Part shown: positions 6,274 to 9,586 of the stretch, piece by piece | How the letters are laid out: each line of letters starts with the position of its first letter | Position numbering within the stretch: position 1 is the first letter of the stretch | Assembly: GCA_946404705.1 (NCBI GenBank) | Contig: CAMJES010000063.1 | Location: 1-9,586, forward strand | Length of the DNA stretch: 9,586 nucleotides | Reading direction: 5' to 3' | Source of the DNA: an uncultured Ruminococcus sp. | Lineage (GTDB): Bacteria > Bacillota > Clostridia > Oscillospirales > Ruminococcaceae | Program-made: the position numbers and the translations under genes | The notes under the pieces: model-generated | What the model was told of the DNA's origin: nothing | The model's input: the letters and a program-made list of their open reading frames with translations, nothing else | The model's database searches: none

Positions 6274-6336
6274 AAAACCTCCTATGATTTTTACTTTGGC
6301 TTGTGATACCATTGTAATTATATCATAGGAGGTTTT
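6274..6336 (+). repeat. Perfect 15-bp inverted repeat, possible terminator
   Basis: AAAACCTCCTATGAT (6274-6288) is exactly complementary to ATCATAGGAGGTTTT (6322-6336), with a 33-nt loop. On the plus strand the 3' arm runs into TTTTTATT, so it could end transcription of the AbrB-like operon 35 nt after the last stop. The loop is unusually long for an intrinsic terminator. The 3' arm contains a perfect ribosome site AGGAGG and the 5' arm its complement. It may instead be the two ends of a very small inserted element. Confidence 0.6.
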
Positions 6337-6411
6337 TATTACAGCAGATGCGTTTTTATCGGATACTCATTCGCATCACAATATTTTATACAAAGGGTAC
6401 CATATTATAGG

Positions 6412-6450
6412 TTTAGTCAAGTACGATCATGCAAATCGTACTTGACTAAA
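6412..6450. repeat. Perfect 16-bp inverted repeat, 7-nt loop
   Basis: TTTAGTCAAGTACGAT (6412-6427) and ATCGTACTTGACTAAA (6435-6450) are exact reverse complements around CATGCAA. Neither side is followed by a T-run, so it is not a classical terminator. It could be a cruciform-forming protein site or a small repeat-element remnant. It lies at the boundary between the kinase-like operon and the minus-strand gene fragments. Confidence 0.8.
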
Positions 6451-6589
6451 TTCGATCCTTCATTCGCCTTCACAAATCCTACGCCTTTTCTCAAACCAGC
6501 TTTATGTTAGGATTTTCGGTTCAGCTGCTCGTATTATAAAGCAATATCAGGATCATAGGCAGGCACAATGAGGTACACAAAAATTTCCA

Positions 6590-6757
6590 CGAATTGACGC
6601 TCATGGGCAGCAGGATATTATCCTCAACGCTGAGATTCTGCACCAGATTATAAAACTGGAAAACAAAACCTATCTTTTCAAGGCGAAGCTTTGAAAGCTG
6701 TTTTTCCTCCATAGGTGATATTTTGACTATCAGATTTGAAAAAAACTTTACCAATGA
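6590..6757 (-). pseudogene. Fragment of MacB/LolD-type ABC transporter ATPase
   Basis: The minus-strand translation SPMEEKQLSKLRLEKIGFVF, continuing QFYNLVQNLSVEDNILLP, is the segment between Walker A and the signature motif of antimicrobial-peptide or lipoprotein-type ABC ATPases, including the Q-loop glutamine (FVFQ). The upstream piece GKVFFKSDSQNI, which normally precedes it, is in another frame (shift near 6716-6721). Walker A, the signature motif and Walker B are all absent. After about 6593 the translation turns unrelated (SWKFLCTSLC). It is clearly a remnant of about 55 residues from a protein of about 220-250. No permease is nearby. Confidence 0.85.
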
Positions 6758-6786
6758 TAATCGGTATCGTATGAATAGTCGCTGCT

Positions 6787-6879
6787 CTAATTATGTGCTT
6801 TCTCAAATTCAGCGGAAATAGTCACATTTTCTTCGGGCATTTCAAATGTACAGCTGCCGCCGGTGATGATAGCCGGTCT
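6787..6879 (-). pseudogene. C-terminal remnant of a repeat-bearing surface protein
   Basis: Thirty minus-strand codons between two stops read TFEMPEENVTISAEFEKAHN at their end. The F-x-MP-x-x-NVTI-x-A-x-F pattern is typical of the last strands of InlB-type/Flg_new beta-repeats in secreted proteins of Gram-positive gut bacteria. There is no start codon or upstream part, so this is a tail fragment at most. The short length limits confidence. Confidence 0.45.
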
Positions 6880-6902
6880 TTATATTATTCGGCTTCATTT
6901 TT

Positions 6903-7958
6903 TTAAATAATTTTTTCCAAGTCATTGCATACCGAATCATACAAGGCTTGCAGTTCGGGACGGCATTCCAGAAAAATCTTTCCGAGCTTCGGGTCGAAAT
7001 GTGTTCCGACAGATTCCTCGATTATCGAAAACGCCTTATCATAGGAGTATGGTTCCTTATAGCATCGCTTGCTGACAAGCGCATCGAACACATCCGCAAG
7101 TGCCATTATCCTTGCTTCGATCGGGATCTCTTCACCCGAAAGTCCGTCGGGATACCCCGAACCGTCCCATTTTTCATGATGATAGTGAGCAATATTTTCG
7201 GCTATTTTCACGAACTCCGCTTCCTCGACTCCTTCGAGGATATGCTGTACGATCCTTTGTCCCTCGACAGAATGCTTCTTCATCTCGGAGTATTCCTCCG
7301 GAGTAAATCTGCCCTGCTTGCGGAGAATTCTGTCATCGACTGCGATCTTTCCGAGGTCGTGCATAGGAGCAGCTCTGATGACCTTATCGAGAAAGCTTTT
7401 CGGCAGGCTGTCCGGCTCGTTTGAAAGCTTTTGCGCAAATATTCTCACGACCATGCTTGTACGCTTGATATGTCCTCCGGTGGAAAGGTCGCGGCTTTCG
7501 ACCATTGTTGCCATACCAATGACCATCATTTCCTGAATATACTTTATATGAATGGTGCGCGCTTCAAGCTCCGCCGAAAGATCCCGTCGTAGTGCCTCCA
7601 GTTCGAGAGCATGGCTTATTCTCGAAAGCATAACGTTCTGTACAAACGGCTTTGTGATAAAGTCCATTGCTCCCTCTTTAAGGCAGCGGCTTTCGACCTG
7701 CGGATCGCTGTCGGCAGTAAGGAATATTATCGGAATATCCGCGAGGGAAAGATCTTCCCGTATCTTCGCCATAACCTCAAATCCGTCCATCTCGGGCATA
7801 TTAATGTCAAGCAGGATAAGGTCGCAGGTATTGTTTTGCAAAAACCTCAAAGCTTGTTCGCCCGAAGTCACAGCGGTCACTTTATAAACACTCGACAGAG
7901 CTTTTTTTGCGGTGGCCAGATTTATTTTATCGTCATCAACAATCAGTAAATGATACAT
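6903..7958 (-). CDS. REC-HD-GYP response regulator (cyclic-di-GMP phosphodiesterase)
   Basis: This 351-aa protein is RpfG-like in layout. The receiver domain (1-118) has the acidic pocket D8/D9, the phosphorylation site D51 in LLLDINMPEMDG, T81 and K103. A helical linker with heptad-like spacing (118-145) leads to the HD-GYP domain (146-345). The metal and catalytic motifs are intact: H163 in TGGHIKRT, H200-D201 with K204 (MHDLGKIAV), H229, HHEKWDGSGYP with the GYP at 268-270, and D289 in ALADVFDAL. It should hydrolyse c-di-GMP (or a related dinucleotide) in the cytoplasm, under control of phosphorylation. It is the last gene of the operon that starts with the hybrid kinase, and it begins 10 nt after the preceding membrane-protein frame ends. 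The ribosome site is AAGAGG (7964-7969). I see no terminator downstream. Confidence 0.96.
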   Translation of the reverse strand: MYHLLIVDDDKINLATAKKALSSVYKVTAVTSGEQALRFLQNNTCDLILLDINMPEMDGFEVMAKIREDLSLADIPIIFLTADSDPQVESRCLKEGAMDFITKPFVQNVMLSRISHALELEALRRDLSAELEARTIHIKYIQEMMVIGMATMVESRDLSTGGHIKRTSMVVRIFAQKLSNEPDSLPKSFLDKVIRAAPMHDLGKIAVDDRILRKQGRFTPEEYSEMKKHSVEGQRIVQHILEGVEEAEFVKIAENIAHYHHEKWDGSGYPDGLSGEEIPIEARIMALADVFDALVSKRCYKEPYSYDKAFSIIEESVGTHFDPKLGKIFLECRPELQALYDSVCNDLEKII

Positions 7959-7967
7959 ATTAACCTC

Positions 7968-8367
7968 TTAATTTTCTTTCTCTGTCTTTGAAGCGAATTT
8001 TATCATAAAGAACATTGCCGCAGCTGCAACAACGACACCTACAGCAGCTCCTATTGCTATGACCTGCTCATAATGCTCCGAATTTATAAGGGACACAGCG
8101 ACAAACATTGCAGTCATTATCAGATCAACCAAAACGCACAGCTTCAAGTCACCAAATTTATATTGTATAAACATATCAGATTTGCTGCGATAGTGATCAC
8201 AATCGAACTATTATCGAAAATTGTTTCGGTGAATGCCGAACTCGACATCATTTCCACAGCAAGTGCAATAAATATGCCTAAAAAACCGACAATGATCTGC
8301 ACTACAAAAAAACAATGAAAGGAACCATTGCTGCAAAAAAACTTCCTATATTCTTTAATACCTTCAT
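7968..8367 (-). pseudogene. Frameshifted small membrane-protein gene
   Basis: A start at 8367 with GGAG seven bases upstream opens MKVLKNIGSFFAAMVPFIVF and then stops at 8302 after a run of seven T (A7 at 8306-8312 on the plus strand). Adding one T restores FVVQIIVGFLGIFIALAVEM and about 50 further residues, down to the stop at 8144. A second shift near 8150-8175 leads into a frame with two more membrane segments (VLVDLIMTAMFVAVSL and VIAIGAAVGVVVAAAAMFF), ending KFASKTEKEN at 7968. Read together it would be a protein of about 130 aa with roughly four membrane spans. The first half resembles the N-terminus of CPBP-type membrane proteins, but no catalytic motif is present. It sits between kinase and response regulator in the operon. 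Either two natural frameshifts or assembly errors next to a low-quality contig end explain it. Confidence 0.65.
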
Positions 8368-8387
8368 TTTTATTCTCCAATATCCTA

Positions 8388-9586
8388 TCAGAGCTTTTCG
8401 GCATATTTTTCCGCAGCTTCGGCCGCAGCTTCGTATTCAAAATCCTCTGCTGCTGCAGCTAAAATTTCATCAAGCACGGGTTTAAGAGGCTGACTGTTTA
8501 CCGAACAGCCCGAGATCTCACCGCACAGCCTTTCGGCTTCATCGGCGTCATATGCAAGACAAGCATCCTTGATGGCATTGAAGTATTCCTTTGCCTTTTC
8601 CGCCGTAATTTCGGTAAGCTGCACATTTTCAGCAGGAGCTTCCTCTTTCGGCGCGTCCGTTTCACCGAGATACTCTTTTCCAAGCTCCGCAACCTTTTTA
8701 TACAAAGCAAGCAATTCGACGTTCTTTTCTTCAATAACAGCAATGTTGCCTGCCTTGCCCGAAAGCTCAAGATCCTTTGCAAGCTCGGAAAGCTGCTTTG
8801 AGCCTATGGTAAGGGACGAACTCTTTAATGCGTGGACTTCTATGACGTAATTCTTCCAGTCCTTTTCATTGAACAGCTTTTCAATACGCTGTGAAAGCTC
8901 GGGAGCTTTGCGGACATAAAGTGCAAGAATATCGTTGTAAGCCTCAATGTCGCCGCCCGTATATTTTGCTCCCACTTCCGGACTGAAAAGAGTATTTGTA
9001 TCCATTTCGGCAGGCTTGGCTGAGGTTTCTTCGGAATTTTCCTCCGCGATCTGTACTTCTTCTTCGCAAAGGCTCGGCGAAATATGTCCGAAAAGGCACT
9101 TTTCAATATCCATTCCCGTAAACGGCTTTGAAAGGTAATCGTCAAAGCCTGCGTCAAGGTAGGTTTGTCTTGCCCCGTGGATAGCGTTTGCCGTAAGTGC
9201 GATAAAGCAGGTATCCGCTGCAAGGTTTTCCTCTTTGATCTTCTTCAAGGTTTCGATACCGTCCATTTCGGGCATCATATGGTCAAGGAATACAATGTCG
9301 TAGCGGTTGTTTTTCAGCAGTTCAATACACTTTGCACCGCTTGGTGCCGTGTCAAGGTTAACCTTTGTACGTTTAAGCAGGCTCTTTGCAACAAGCAGAT
9401 TGGTTTCGTTATCGTCAACCACAAGCACTCTTGCCTTTGGAGCAATACGAACAACGGTGTCAGAGGTATGCTCCGCCGTCGCTGCTTTGAACCGCTGCTC
9501 AAAATCTCCGATAGGCTCAGGCTTAACTATCTTCTGTTCTATTTCAAAGGAGAAGGTGGAACCCGAACCGTAAACGCTTGATACCT
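8388..9586 (-). CDS. Hybrid sensor histidine kinase, C-terminal part (REC-HPt)
   Basis: The frame enters from the right edge, so only the last 398 residues are seen. Residues 1-16 (VSSVYGSGSTFSFEIE) are the end of a HATPase domain (G2 box and last strand). The receiver domain covers 53-168, with D57/D58, phospho-Asp D101 in FLDHMMPEMDG, the conserved T/A pair in ALTAN and K153. An acidic linker follows, then an HPt domain (about 195-308) with the phospho-acceptor H251 in VHALKSSSLTIG. A further acidic, Ala-rich helical tail (about 322-398) has no name I know. The apparent GTG start at 9428 is internal, since coding continues upstream without a break. The protein likely senses a signal with its missing N-terminus and passes phosphate HK-REC-HPt, plausibly to the HD-GYP regulator encoded downstream. 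The next gene starts 20 nt after its stop. Confidence 0.93.
   Translation of the reverse strand, partial: VSSVYGSGSTFSFEIEQKIVKPEPIGDFEQRFKAATAEHTSDTVVRIAPKARVLVVDDNETNLLVAKSLLKRTKVNLDTAPSGAKCIELLKNNRYDIVFLDHMMPEMDGIETLKKIKEENLAADTCFIALTANAIHGARQTYLDAGFDDYLSKPFTGMDIEKCLFGHISPSLCEEEVQIAEENSEETSAKPAEMDTNTLFSPEVGAKYTGGDIEAYNDILALYVRKAPELSQRIEKLFNEKDWKNYVIEVHALKSSSLTIGSKQLSELAKDLELSGKAGNIAVIEEKNVELLALYKKVAELGKEYLGETDAPKEEAPAENVQLTEITAEKAKEYFNAIKDACLAYDADEAERLCGEISGCSVNSQPLKPVLDEILAAAAEDFEYEAAAEAAEKYAEKL

Larger units (their letters stand above)
6240..6902. other. Decayed intergenic region with repeats and gene fragments
   Basis: About 660 bp lie between convergent units (the plus-strand kinase-like gene and the minus-strand HD-GYP gene) with no intact gene. 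The region contains perfect inverted repeats at 6274-6336 and 6412-6450, an ABC-ATPase fragment near 6590-6757 and a surface-protein tail at 6787-6879. Stretches 6451-6589 and 6758-6786 hold nothing I can identify. Several unrelated fragments side by side indicate past rearrangement or insertion and deletion. Confidence 0.75.

Noticed and set aside
6241..6900. CRISPR array or tandem repeats in the decayed region
   Set aside because: The repeats are single inverted pairs, not regularly spaced direct repeats.
8388..9428. Stand-alone REC-HPt protein starting at GTG 9428
   Set aside because: The same frame is open up to the window edge and encodes a histidine-kinase ATPase tail, so this is the end of a longer hybrid kinase.
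6948..9581. Plus-strand open frames of up to 158 codons over the signalling operon
   Set aside because: They are antisense to strongly conserved receiver, HD-GYP and HPt domains and show no protein family pattern.

Overview
The window looks like one end of a draft contig from an AT-rich, low-GC Gram-positive bacterium. The closest fit I can name is a gut Clostridium relative of the Ruminococcus/Oscillospiraceae type. This rests on strong AGGAGG-type ribosome sites, near-consensus TTGACA-N17-TATAAT promoters, a BlaI/BlaR pair, a YwqA-like SNF2 protein and a large hybrid histidine kinase. The organism call is an inference from family recognition, not a measurement. Bases 1-45 are not genomic: they match the Illumina TruSeq/P5 adapter.

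Left part (46-4935, all minus strand). A 195-aa protein of unknown function with a Cys/His cluster (4348-4935) is followed by a separately promoted 1048-aa SWIM-finger SNF2-family ATPase (1066-4212). Next come an intrinsic terminator (960-1006) and a BlaI-type repressor gene (494-868) overlapping a BlaR1/M56-type membrane sensor gene (46-497) that is cut off by the contig end. The blaI promoter is a perfect consensus promoter. It carries two exact TACA-N2-TGTA operator dyads and one near-exact dyad, so self-repression by BlaI is directly suggested.

Centre (4936-6902). After a divergent intergenic region with a 21-bp-arm imperfect hairpin, a plus-strand two-gene operon starts at a promoter with a 15-bp palindrome in its spacer. 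It encodes an AbrB/MazE-like DNA-binding protein (5302-5838), translationally coupled to a 133-aa protein (5838-6239). The second protein resembles only the N-terminal part of HipA/CtkA-like kinases and lacks any catalytic loop. I read this as a toxin-antitoxin-like module whose kinase is decayed or shortened. About 660 bp of debris follows: two long perfect inverted repeats, a frameshifted fragment of a MacB/LolD-type ABC ATPase, and a short tail of a repeat-bearing surface protein.

Right part (6903-9586, minus strand). A signalling operon contains the C-terminal end of a hybrid histidine kinase (HATPase tail, receiver, HPt and an extra tail domain; it runs off the right edge), a frameshifted small membrane-protein gene, and a REC-HD-GYP response regulator with intact phosphorylation and metal-binding residues. 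The expected logic is a phosphorelay ending in regulated c-di-GMP (or related cyclic dinucleotide) breakdown. I see no tRNA, rRNA, CRISPR array or intact mobile element.
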